NCBI GenBank assembly: GCA_938034875.1
Contig: CALHND010000017.1
Location: forward strand, 75,906 to 139,905
DNA length: 64,000 nucleotides
Direction of reading: 5' to 3'
DNA from: an uncultured Clostridia bacterium
GTDB lineage: Bacteria; Bacillota; Clostridia; Oscillospirales; Acutalibacteraceae
Shown here: positions 1-6,867 of the stretch, piece by piece
How the letters are laid out: the number at the start of each line of letters is the position of its first letter
Numbering within the stretch: position 1 is the first letter of the stretch
The notes under the pieces: model-generated
What the model was told of the DNA's origin: nothing
Databases searched by the model: none
The model's input: the letters and a program-made list of their open reading frames with translations, nothing else
Position numbers and translations under genes: made by a program

Positions 1-188
1 CAGCCATAGTCTACGGCAACGCTTTTGATGATATGTCGCAGGCACGTGAATTGTTTGATGCACTCAGACTGACCGACTCTCTCGGTGTCGACGTTGTTTA
101 TGCCCATTCGCCGCGAAAAACAGGCGTGGGATTGGCTGTATATAACCGCATGCTGCGTGCAGCTGCGTTTGAGGTGATAACCCTTTGA
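1..188 (+). CDS. L-threonylcarbamoyladenylate synthase (Sua5/YwlC/TsaC), C-terminal fragment
   Basis: Only the last ~61 codons are present; the frame is open from base 3 to the TGA at 186-188. The visible part reads A-R-E-L-F-D-A-L-R-L-T-D-S-L-G-V-D, then a GVGLAVYNRMLRAAA-like segment. This resembles the C-terminal domain of Sua5-type proteins (the common pattern is LFxALRxxDxxGxD, then GxGLAxxNRLxRAA). The enzyme makes the threonylcarbamoyl-AMP used for the t6A37 tRNA modification. Its stop overlaps the TTG start of coaE (TTGA), so the two are probably translationally coupled. The call rests on the short tail alone because the catalytic YrdC domain lies outside the window. Confidence 0.7.
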   Translation, partial: AIVYGNAFDDMSQARELFDALRLTDSLGVDVVYAHSPRKTGVGLAVYNRMLRAAAFEVITL

Positions 189-793
189 GTATAATTATCG
201 GACTAACAGGACAAACAGGCGCAGGAAAGGGCACGGTTGCTCGTATCTTGTGCGACAAAGGCATGAGTCTTATCGATTGCGATAAGGTATCTCGTGAAGT
301 AGTTGAAAAGGGCAGTGAAACATTGTTAAAGCTTACAGACGCCTTTTCAGATCAAATTTTAAATGCTGACGGTACACTTAATCGCGGTGTTTTAGCTCAG
401 CGTGCCTTTGTCGACCCACAAACTGTTCGTTTGCTTAATTCAATTACACATCCAGCAATTATCGAACGCATAAAAGAAAAAGTATTGCAGTTTTCAGAAT
501 CCGGCGCTAAATATATTGTTGTTGACGCGCCAACCCTAATTGAAAGCGGCGCCGCAGATATGTGCGATGTTATAGTTGCAGTAGTAGCCGATGAGGACAT
601 TCGCCTTGAACGGATTGTAAACCGTGACGGCATAGATATTACATCGGCAAAACGGAGAATGTCGGTACAGCCAAAAGTTGATTTTTACACCGACAATGCA
701 GATTACACAATTTATAATAACGGTGATTTGGAATTGCTTAGTCAGCAGTCCGGTATCGTTTGTGATGATATATTGAGGAATTTTACTGAATGA
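185..793 (+). CDS. coaE: Dephospho-CoA kinase
   Basis: A 202-residue cytosolic enzyme that phosphorylates the 3'-OH of dephospho-CoA, the last step of coenzyme A synthesis. The P-loop GQTGAGKGT is at residues ~8-16, followed by the IDCDK motif (D of the substrate site) near residue 31. The family-typical DGTLNRGVLAQRAF segment is near residues 60-75 and HPAI near 90. Length matches the family (~200). The start is a TTG inside the stop of the upstream Sua5 gene (TTGA overlap); no ATG lies in frame between that stop and the P-loop. The ATGA overlap at 790-793 links it to the next gene, so the first three genes look like one transcript. Confidence 0.93.
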   Translation: MSIIIGLTGQTGAGKGTVARILCDKGMSLIDCDKVSREVVEKGSETLLKLTDAFSDQILNADGTLNRGVLAQRAFVDPQTVRLLNSITHPAIIERIKEKVLQFSESGAKYIVVDAPTLIESGAADMCDVIVAVVADEDIRLERIVNRDGIDITSAKRRMSVQPKVDFYTDNADYTIYNNGDLELLSQQSGIVCDDILRNFTE

Positions 794-1311
794 AGTGTTT
801 ATTTAGGTTCATAATAATTTTGATTTTGCTTATTGCTGTTGTAGTGGGTATGATATATGGAGCACATCAGTTTTACCCAAAAAAATACAGCGAATATGTT
901 GAAAAATACTGCCATGAATATGATGTGCCGATTAATCTTGCTTATGCTGTAATAAAATGCGAAAGCAATTTTGATCCCAATGCTGTTTCCGATGTTGGTG
1001 CTTTGGGCTTAATGCAAATTACACCCGAAACATTTGAGTGGGTACAGGGAAAAATGAATGTTGAGGTAGAGGACACAGATGCTCTTTATGATCCAGAGAC
1101 CAATATTCGCGCAGGAATATATTTGTTAAAACTAAACTTAACGGATTTTGACAGCACCGAATTTGCTTTGGCGGCCTATCATGCCGGCAGAGGCGTCACA
1201 AAACAATGGGTTAGTGATGGGTTACAGCCTGAAGACATCCCCTACAATGACACAAATTCGTATATCAAGCGTGTAACAAAAACCCACAAAATCTATGATT
1301 TACTATATTGA
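790..1311 (+). CDS. Membrane-anchored soluble-lytic-transglycosylase-like protein
   Basis: 173 residues. Residues ~5-24 form one hydrophobic helix (signal anchor), after which the protein is extracytoplasmic. The SLT fold follows: AVIKCESNFDPNAVSD with the presumed catalytic Glu at residue 58, then GALGLMQITPETFEW, and the Ala-Tyr-His-Ala-Gly motif (LAAYHAGRG) near 137-145. Such enzymes cleave the MurNAc-GlcNAc bond of peptidoglycan with 1,6-anhydro product formation. The short single-domain form next to coaE is common in Clostridia (from general knowledge of the family). It overlaps coaE by ATGA, and its stop is followed 23 bases later by the next ATG. Confidence 0.88.
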   Translation: MKCLFRFIIILILLIAVVVGMIYGAHQFYPKKYSEYVEKYCHEYDVPINLAYAVIKCESNFDPNAVSDVGALGLMQITPETFEWVQGKMNVEVEDTDALYDPETNIRAGIYLLKLNLTDFDSTEFALAAYHAGRGVTKQWVSDGLQPEDIPYNDTNSYIKRVTKTHKIYDLLY

Positions 1312-1334
1312 TAAAAAAGAAAGGGAATATCATT

Positions 1335-2732
1335 ATGTCAGAAAAAACTAAAGGCGAATTGCTTATGGAACAGCTTACGTACAAACGCGACAGCGGCTGT
1401 AACGATGAAAAAGCGATAGCAGCAGCTGAACTGTTTTGCGAAGGGTACAAAAGCTTTTTAAACATGGCAAAAACAGAGCGTGAGGCAGCTGATTTTGCTG
1501 TTGCCGCTGCTATTGAAAAGGGATTTAAAAAATTTGACCGCAATGCAAAATATCAGGCGGGAGATAAGGTTTATTTAAATAACAGAGGCAAAGCAGTTAT
1601 TCTTGCAGTAATCGGCAATTGCCCCGTTGAAAATGGAGTGCGTATTGCCGCATCCCACATTGACGCACCGCGTATTGACTTAAAGCCTAATCCGCTGTAT
1701 GAAGATTCCGAAATGGCACTTTTCAAAACCCATTATTACGGTGGAATTAAAAAATACCAGTGGACTGCAATTCCTCTCTCACTTCACGGTGTAGTTATAC
1801 GAGGTGACGGTGCATCTATCCCCGTCGTAATAGGTGAGGACGAGGATGATCCTTGCTTTGTAATTACAGACCTTCTCCCGCACCTTGCTGCTGAACAGTA
1901 TAAGCGCACTTTGAGCGATGGTATACGCGGCGAAGAACTGAATGTGTTAATTGGCAGCTATCCGTTTAAGGATGATAAGGTTAGTGAAGCAGTTAAGCTG
2001 AACATTCTAAACATTATTTTTGAAAAGTACGGCATTGTTGAAACCGATTTCATTTCGGCTGAATTAGAACTTGTACCGGCATTCAAGTCTCGCGATATAG
2101 GATTTGATCGTTCCCTCATTGGCTCTTACGGACATGACGATCGTGTTTGTGCATATCCTGCTCTTATGGCGGCCTTAAATGCCCCAGAAACGCCCGAACA
2201 CACAGTAGTAACAGTTTTAGCAGATAAAGAAGAAATCGGCTCTATGGGCAACACAGGGCTTGAATCTGCGTTTTTAAAATACTTCATCTGTGATTTAGCA
2301 AAATCACAGGGTGGTGACGGTTACACAGCACTTTCAAATAGCGAGTGTCTGTCGGCCGATGTAAACGCTGCCTTTGATCCCAACTATCCTGATGTTCTTG
2401 ACAAAAGAAATTGTGCTATGATAAATCATGGTGCCGCATTTACAAAGTACACCGGTTCACGAGGCAAGAGCGGAACAAGCGATGCCTCAGCAGAATTTGT
2501 TGGCAAAGTGCGTCGCATCATGGATCTGAATAATGTTAAGTGGCAGATGGCAGAACTTGGTAGAGTTGATTTGGGCGGCGGCGGCACAGTTGCAATGTAT
2601 ATTGCAAATTTAGGTATGGATGTTATTGATATCGGCGTTCCAGTTCTTTCAATGCATTCACCTTTTGAGGTTGTTGCTAAGTTTGATGTATATATGGTTT
2701 ACAAAGCCATAGAAGCTTTTTATAAAAGCTGA
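1335..2732 (+). CDS. M18 family aminopeptidase (aspartyl aminopeptidase type)
   Basis: 465 residues from the ATG at 1335, chosen over an upstream in-frame TTG at 1308 because an AAAGGGA Shine-Dalgarno lies 6-12 bases upstream and the TTG overlaps the previous stop. The protein carries M18 metal and active-site motifs: ASHIDAPRIDLKPNPLYE (His and Asp ligands), KTHYYGGIKKYQW, LADKEEIGSMGNTG (Glu-Glu), and the C-terminal VLSMHSPFEVV with a late His ligand. M18 enzymes are cytosolic dodecameric zinc/cobalt exopeptidases releasing N-terminal residues from peptides. It is the last gene of the four-gene run starting with the Sua5 fragment. A tRNA gene with its own promoter follows. Confidence 0.9.
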   Translation: MSEKTKGELLMEQLTYKRDSGCNDEKAIAAAELFCEGYKSFLNMAKTEREAADFAVAAAIEKGFKKFDRNAKYQAGDKVYLNNRGKAVILAVIGNCPVENGVRIAASHIDAPRIDLKPNPLYEDSEMALFKTHYYGGIKKYQWTAIPLSLHGVVIRGDGASIPVVIGEDEDDPCFVITDLLPHLAAEQYKRTLSDGIRGEELNVLIGSYPFKDDKVSEAVKLNILNIIFEKYGIVETDFISAELELVPAFKSRDIGFDRSLIGSYGHDDRVCAYPALMAALNAPETPEHTVVTVLADKEEIGSMGNTGLESAFLKYFICDLAKSQGGDGYTALSNSECLSADVNAAFDPNYPDVLDKRNCAMINHGAAFTKYTGSRGKSGTSDASAEFVGKVRRIMDLNNVKWQMAELGRVDLGGGGTVAMYIANLGMDVIDIGVPVLSMHSPFEVVAKFDVYMVYKAIEAFYKS

Positions 2733-2740
2733 AAATTGAC

Positions 2741-2769
2741 TTGATTTTTTCATCGGCTTGTGGTATTAT
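2741..2769 (+). promoter_or_regulatory. Promoter for tRNA-Leu(CAA)
   Basis: TTGATT (2741-2746) and TATTAT (2764-2769) separated by 17 bases, 14 bases ahead of the mature tRNA 5' end. Confidence 0.6.
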
Positions 2770-2783
2770 CTACTTTGTTACAA

Positions 2784-2870
2784 GCCGGTGTGATGGAATT
2801 GGCAGACGTAGTGGACTCAAAATCCACCGCCAGCGATGGCGTGCCGGTTCGAGTCCGGCCACCGGCACCA
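2784..2870 (+). tRNA. tRNA-Leu, anticodon CAA
   Basis: 87 nt including an encoded CCA. The acceptor GCCGGTG pairs with CACCGGC and the discriminator is A. The anticodon stem GTGGA/TCCAC encloses loop CTCAAAA with anticodon CAA (reads UUG). A long variable arm (CCGCCAGCGATGGCGT region) marks a class II tRNA, and the TTCGAGT T-loop is present. A rho-independent terminator follows within 5 bases. Confidence 0.95.
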
Positions 2871-2874
2871 TGTA

Positions 2875-2914
2875 AAAAACCTCTTTTGTCTACCAAGACA
2901 AGAGAGGTTTTTGT
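2875..2914 (+). terminator. Rho-independent terminator of tRNA-Leu(CAA)
   Basis: The stem aaaacctcttttgtct pairs with agacaagagaggtttt (one mismatch) around a 4-base loop, followed by T-rich DNA. Confidence 0.8.
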
Positions 2915-3018
2915 TGTTATGTAATGGATTCAGAATATGTAAACAAACGCACAGCAACAGTAAGTTGCTTGTAAATCCCTCATACAAACATTATACTATA
3001 TTGAGAGGTGATAATAAT

Positions 3019-3681
3019 ATGGAAACGAGAGATATTGTTCTTGAACTGAGAACAAAAAAAGGGTTATCCCAGGATGAACTTGCAGAAAAGGTTTTCGTTA
3101 CCCGTCAAGCGGTTTCCCGCTGGGAAAACGGTGAAACAATACCAAATACGGAAACATTGAAAATTTTATCGAAGCTTTTTGATGTTTCTATCAATACTCT
3201 TTTAGGTTCACCGCAACAACTGGTTTGCCAGTGTTGCGGTATGCCTCTTGAAGACTCAAACATCAGCAAAGAGATTGACGGAATAATCAATGAGGAATAC
3301 TGCAAATGGTGTTATGCCGACGGGGATTTCACTTTGGATTTTTGGAAACAATATGCAAATCTTGGCGGTAAAGAAAAGTTTGAAGAATGTAAAAAACAGA
3401 TTATTGATGAATTCAATACACTGCTCCACATCGAAGGCTTGCCCAAGGTTGAAAGATTAACCGTGTTGCCGGGCAGTTTAGTCAATCTTGAATACCGACT
3501 TCCTAACGGAAGTATTGTAAAATTTCTAGATGACAAAGCAACATATCTTGGCAGTCAACTTGAATGTGCGTTCGGTGGCGACCGATGCTTTGGAATTGTG
3601 GCTAATATTGATTTTCTGCTTGTGTGTACTTATGAGGAGAATGGTGAAAATCCGGAACTTATTGTTTATAAAAAGAGATAA
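3019..3681 (+). CDS. XRE-family regulator with zinc-ribbon domain
   Basis: 220 residues from the ATG at 3019. A GAGAGGTG site sits just upstream; the longer open frame from 2836 runs through the tRNA terminator and is not credible. Residues ~1-60 are a Cro/CI-type helix-turn-helix (LSQDELAEKVFVTRQAVSRWE). Residues ~70-105 carry paired cysteines, CQCCGMPLE and YCKWCYADG, a putative treble-cleft/zinc-ribbon seen in many Firmicutes XRE regulators. The ~100-residue C-terminal part, with a CAFGGDRCFGIVAN segment, is not recognised. It is probably a DNA-binding regulator responding through the C-terminal region; the target is unknown. It stands alone, right of tRNA-Leu and left of the repeat-flanked cassette. 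Confidence 0.8.
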   Translation: METRDIVLELRTKKGLSQDELAEKVFVTRQAVSRWENGETIPNTETLKILSKLFDVSINTLLGSPQQLVCQCCGMPLEDSNISKEIDGIINEEYCKWCYADGDFTLDFWKQYANLGGKEKFEECKKQIIDEFNTLLHIEGLPKVERLTVLPGSLVNLEYRLPNGSIVKFLDDKATYLGSQLECAFGGDRCFGIVANIDFLLVCTYEENGENPELIVYKKR

Positions 3682-3765
3682 TTTGCCCCAAATTACACTT
3701 GGTGTACTTTAATCGTTTTTTACTTTTCCACGAGGATGAATTTGTACTTTTAGGACTTCTCTTAC

Positions 3766-3800
3766 AAAAAAGCTCCAAGTTTTTGGCTTGGAGCTTTTTT
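3766..3800 (+). terminator. Rho-independent terminator
   Basis: aaaaagctccaag / cttggagcttttt stem with a TTTTTGG loop and a T run. It terminates the XRE gene and forms the left part of direct-repeat copy A. An almost identical hairpin recurs at 6575-6608. Confidence 0.8.
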
Positions 3801-3898
3801 AGTTATATTAACACTTAATAAGCTTAATACTTTGAAAATATATTGTGCTATCGCACAATGATCATATGCTTCGCAAGTTTTGGAGGTAAATATAATAT
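3766..3898. repeat. Direct repeat copy A (left flank of DUF2075 cassette)
   Basis: This copy starts with the terminator hairpin and TTTTTTAGTTATAT. After ~40 diverged bases it continues with ATATTGTGCTATCGCACAAT, GATCATATGCTTCG, AAGTTTTGGAG and TAAATATAATA. The same blocks in the same order occur at 6575-6703 (copy B). The two copies, about 2.8 kb apart, flank only the damaged DUF2075 gene and a second broken frame. They could be ends of a mobile cassette, a recombination duplication, or two copies of a dispersed intergenic repeat. Confidence 0.75.
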
Positions 3899-3957
3899 AA
3901 CTGCTGCGTAGCAGCAATATCATTTTTGCATAGCAAAAATATCACTCCGGTGACGCC
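3841..3957. repeat. Mosaic of short perfect hairpins separated by ATATCA-like spacers
   Basis: Successive small palindromes are visible: ATTGTGC-tatc-GCACAAT (3842-3858), TGCTGC-gta-GCAGCA (3902-3916), TTTTTGC-ata-GCAAAAA (3924-3940) and TCAC-tccg-GTGA (3942-3953). They are joined by AATATCA and ATATCA linkers. Similar strings of mini-hairpins with ATATCA linkers are familiar from intergenic repeats of other gut Clostridia (recollection, not a search). They precede the promoter of the DUF2075 gene. Confidence 0.6.
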
Positions 3958-3967
3958 GTAATATAAC

Positions 3968-3996
3968 TTGAAACTACTGCGTGAGCATTGTATAAT
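3968..3996 (+). promoter_or_regulatory. Promoter of DUF2075 gene
   Basis: TTGAAA (3968-3973) and TATAAT (3991-3996) with a 17-base spacer. Transcription would start near 4003, only ~11 bases ahead of the GTG at 4014. The leader would be just the GAGGTGAG ribosome-binding site. Confidence 0.65.
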
Positions 3997-4013
3997 GGTT
4001 TCGAGGTGAGAAT

Positions 4014-5992
4014 GTGCGTAATTTGAGATCTTACTATTCAGCACCAGTTGCAGAATTTTTAGAACAGTCGAGCAGTGAAATAATTGGTATCATACATTCT
4101 AACGATATTTCGGCGGAAACGACTATACAGCAGAGCAATACTTGGGAATCTGAGGTGCAAATTCTAAAGGAACAATTACGCCCGTTTTCGGAAGGTAGGA
4201 TTATTTTCGAATACGCGATACCCCGAATGGGTAAACGTGTAGATGCCTTAGTGCTTTATAAGAATATTGTTTTTTTGCTGGAATTCAAATGCGGTGATAA
4301 AGAATACCGTCAATCTACATACGATCAGGTGTATGACTACGCACTGGACTTGCGCAACTTTCAGAAAGAAAGTCATAACAAGCTTCTGGTGCCGGTTATG
4401 GTGTCTACGAGCGCAGCGGCAGTTACAAATGAGATTTGTGAGCATGAACGTATAATTAAACCGATTTGTTGCAATGGTAAAAATATAGGAGATATGATTA
4501 ACTATATAGCAACGCATTACAACGAACCCGATTTTGATTATGTTAAGTGGGAAAACTCTGAATATTTGCCAACCCCTACTATTGTGGAAGCAGCGCAGGC
4601 GTTGTACCGCGGACATAATGTTCATGATATTACCCGCAGTGACGCTGGAGCTGAAAACCTGACGGTTACTACCGACGAAATTAACCGCATCATCGAACAT
4701 AGCAAAACGAACGGTAGAAAGTCTATTTGTTTTGTGACCGGCGTTCCTGGTGCAGGTAAAACTTTAGTTGGTTTGAACATTGCCATTCAACGCTCAAATG
4801 CTCAAGAAGGCGAGCATGCTGTATTTCTTTCAGGAAACTTTCCGTTAGTAAACGTGCTTCAAGAGGCTCTTGCCCGTGACAATGTGGAACAGGAAAAACA
4901 ACGCGGAAATCGTCTTTCTAAAAAAGATGCGTTACGCAGCACATCAGCGTTCATACAGATTATTCATAAGTACCGCGATTCTTTTGTGGGTAACAATAAC
5001 ATACCGCCAGAGCGCGTCGCCATCTTCGATGAGGCGCAGCGTGCATGGACACACGACATGATCGAAAAGTTTATGGCGACAAAGAAGGGGGTATCTCCTT
5101 TCCCATATAGTGAGCCAGAATTTTTGATTAGCACCATGGATCGCCACCAGGATTGGGCGGTTGTTATTTGTTTAGTCGGCGGCGGACAGGAGATCAACAC
5201 CGGTGAAGCGGGTCTGCCCGAATGGTTTGATTCGCTGCGCCGCGCATTCCCTGATTGGGATGTGTATATTACACCGCAGCTTAACGATGATGAATATCGC
5301 CGCAGCAGAAGTTGGAGCAGTATGCTGAAGGGCCTTCACGCTTACGAGCGGAACAAACTTCATCTAGCAACATCGGTACGTTCTTTCAGAACACCTGATT
5401 TGGCGGCGTTTGTGAAAGCTGTTCTGGATGCCGATACAAATCGAGCAAAAGAACTGCATCGACGTATTAAAGATAAATACCCTATTGTTATCACACGTGA
5501 TTTGAATAAGGCAAAATCCTGGGTGCGTGATCATTGTCAGGGCACCACCCGTTATGGGTTGCTGGCCAGCAGTGGCGCTATACGCCTAAAGCCAGAGGCA
5601 TCTTTGTCAAAAATGAGATTTCAGTTGCTAACTGGTTCTTGAACGGTAAAGATGACGTACGTTCTAGCTATATGCTGGAAGATGTTGTTTCTGAATTCGA
5701 TATTCAAGGTTTGGAACTGGACTATTCTGTTGTCGCATGGGATGCGGATTATCGTTATGTTGACGGTGAATGGACTTACAACAATTTCAGTGGAAGTCGC
5801 TGGACCAATGTTAGTTCCGAGGAACGACGCCTTTATCTAAAAAATGCGTACCGCGTCCTGCTTACCCGCGCCCGTCAGGGCATGGCGATATTCGTACCCG
5901 CCGGCAGTGACGATGACCCAACCCGCAATCACGAGTGGTATGATGGGATTTATATGTACTTAAAGGAAATAGGAGTAGAAGAGCTTCATTAG
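4014..5992 (+). pseudogene. DUF2075 P-loop helicase/nuclease-like protein, frameshifted
   Basis: The GTG start at 4014 has GAGGTGAG 7 bases upstream. Residues ~50-110 contain a PD-(D/E)XK-like arrangement (VDALV with D77, then LLEFKCG with E90 and K92). Walker A is GVPGAGKT at 243-250 and Walker B is IFDEAQ at 337-342. This architecture matches DUF2075/Schlafen-like helicase proteins, some of which occur in defence loci. The reading frame stops at 5642, but the conserved C-terminus (GIFVKNEISVANWF, DVRSSYMLEDV, EFDIQGLELDY, VLLTRARQGM) continues in the next frame to 5992. The switch lies near 5585-5600: adding one A in ctaaag would restore a continuous protein of ~659 residues. A real mutation or a homopolymer sequencing error cannot be separated here. 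Confidence 0.8.
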
Positions 5993-6001
5993 TAGGATTG
6001 C

Positions 6002-6294
6002 ATGGACTGGTTTGTTAATTATGTATTAACAATGCTTTTAACTGTTATTGCGATGTTTTGGTGTTTATAATTGGCGAAATGTTAAATGTTGTTTGGTTGC
6101 AACGTTTTAATTCTTATAAAGAATTAAAACGGGATATTGCAAAAACCCTGTTTTCTTATTCCAAATTTTTCACTAATGTGATAAACAACTTAGAGAAAAA
6201 CGAACCGCGGAAACAAGTACATATCGATGCGGGCGATCGATTAAGAGATTGTCGTGCAAATTGTATGATTTTATTCAAACGAAATCATGTATAA
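6002..6294 (+). pseudogene. Remnant of small membrane protein gene, frame-disrupted
   Basis: An ATG at 6002, 10 bases after the DUF2075 stop, opens MDWFVNYVLTMLLTVIAMFW, a membrane helix, and meets TAA at ~6065. In another frame the sequence continues as LQRFNSYKELKRDIAKTL, then GDRLRDCRANCMILF, to 6294. A hydrophobic N-terminus followed by a charged helical domain looks like one protein split by a frameshift. I do not recognise the family with confidence. Together with the DUF2075 lesion it suggests a decaying cassette. The alternative is that only the second frame is a short unrelated ORF. Confidence 0.4.
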
Positions 6295-6574
6295 AGGTAG
6301 ATATACCACCTAAAAGAAATTACGAGAAGCCTCTGGTTTGCTTATGTATTTATCCAATTGCATGTATAATTCCAACGAAAACCAACAATGCATAGAAAAA
6401 AGAAAACCGCCGATAAAATAAGAACGCTGTTAAACATATATGGATATAGATAAGAAATCAGTTGATCCAGTATAAAATACACTGATTTTTCAAAAAAGAA
6501 CCCCCTGCGTAAATTTTGACCCCCCCCTAGGCAAAAGGGGTTTAAAAAGTATCATTATTAGAGTACTTTGGCGG
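6295..6574. other. Non-coding gap inside cassette
   Basis: About 280 bases with no credible gene. Near 6500-6545 there is a G/C-run patch, ccccctgcgtaaattttga followed by eight C residues and ctaggcaaaaggggt, with an imperfect inverted CCCC/GGGG pairing. It resembles the end of an insertion sequence but no transposase is present. Confidence 0.4.
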
Positions 6575-6703
6575 AAAAAGCTCCAAGTTTTTAACTTGGA
6601 GCTTTTTTAGTTATATACCTTTATCAAGTTATAATGATATTCAGATATATTGTGCTATCGCACAATGATCATATGCTTCGAAAGTTTTGGAGTAAATATA
6701 ATA
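6575..6703. repeat. Direct repeat copy B (right flank of DUF2075 cassette)
   Basis: It repeats copy A (3766-3898) block by block: terminator hairpin aaaaagctccaag/cttggagcttttt (loop TTTTTAA), TTTTTTAGTTATAT, then ATATTGTGCTATCGCACAAT, GATCATATGCTTCG, AAGTTTTGGAG and TAAATATAATA. Small differences occur (GCTTCGAAAG for GCTTCGCAAG, one G missing in TTTTGGAG). The mini-hairpin mosaic to the right of copy A is not duplicated here. Confidence 0.75.
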
Positions 6704-6739
6704 TTTTTAAAACGAATAGCCCAAATATGACTATTTTAT

Positions 6740-6779
6740 AAAAAACGGCTTAGCGTAATCGAAGCCGTTTTATTTTTTT
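6740..6779 (+). terminator. Rho-independent terminator
   Basis: aaaacggctt / aagccgtttt stem (loop AGCGTAATCG) followed by TATTTTTTT. It closes the cassette region on the plus strand. Confidence 0.7.
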
Positions 6780-6798
6780 AAATAAGCATGTATCATAA

Positions 6799-6835
6799 CA
6801 AAAATGAGTTCGGTGCAACACCGAACTCATTTTTA
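6799..6835. terminator. Bidirectional terminator after putP
   Basis: Fifteen-base stem aaaatgagttcggtg / caccgaactcatttt with a 3-base loop. A and T runs on both sides allow action on either strand; it lies 33 bases past the putP stop. Confidence 0.75.
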
Positions 6836-6867
6836 GTCTGATTAAATCAATACATTAAATTATATAT

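Noticed and set aside
2836..3018. Longer N-terminus for the XRE regulator
   Set aside because: The extension runs through tRNA-Leu and its terminator; ATG 3019 has a good ribosome site.
3841..3957. CRISPR array
   Set aside because: Repeat units are different short palindromes, not identical 24-40-base repeats with unique spacers; no cas genes.
5534..5642. Programmed -1 frameshift in the DUF2075 gene
   Set aside because: No X-XXY-YYZ slippery heptamer or clear downstream stem was seen at the switch point; mutation or sequence error is simpler.
6500..6545. Insertion sequence end (C-run patch)
   Set aside because: Only one end-like patch; no transposase and no matching inverted copy nearby.
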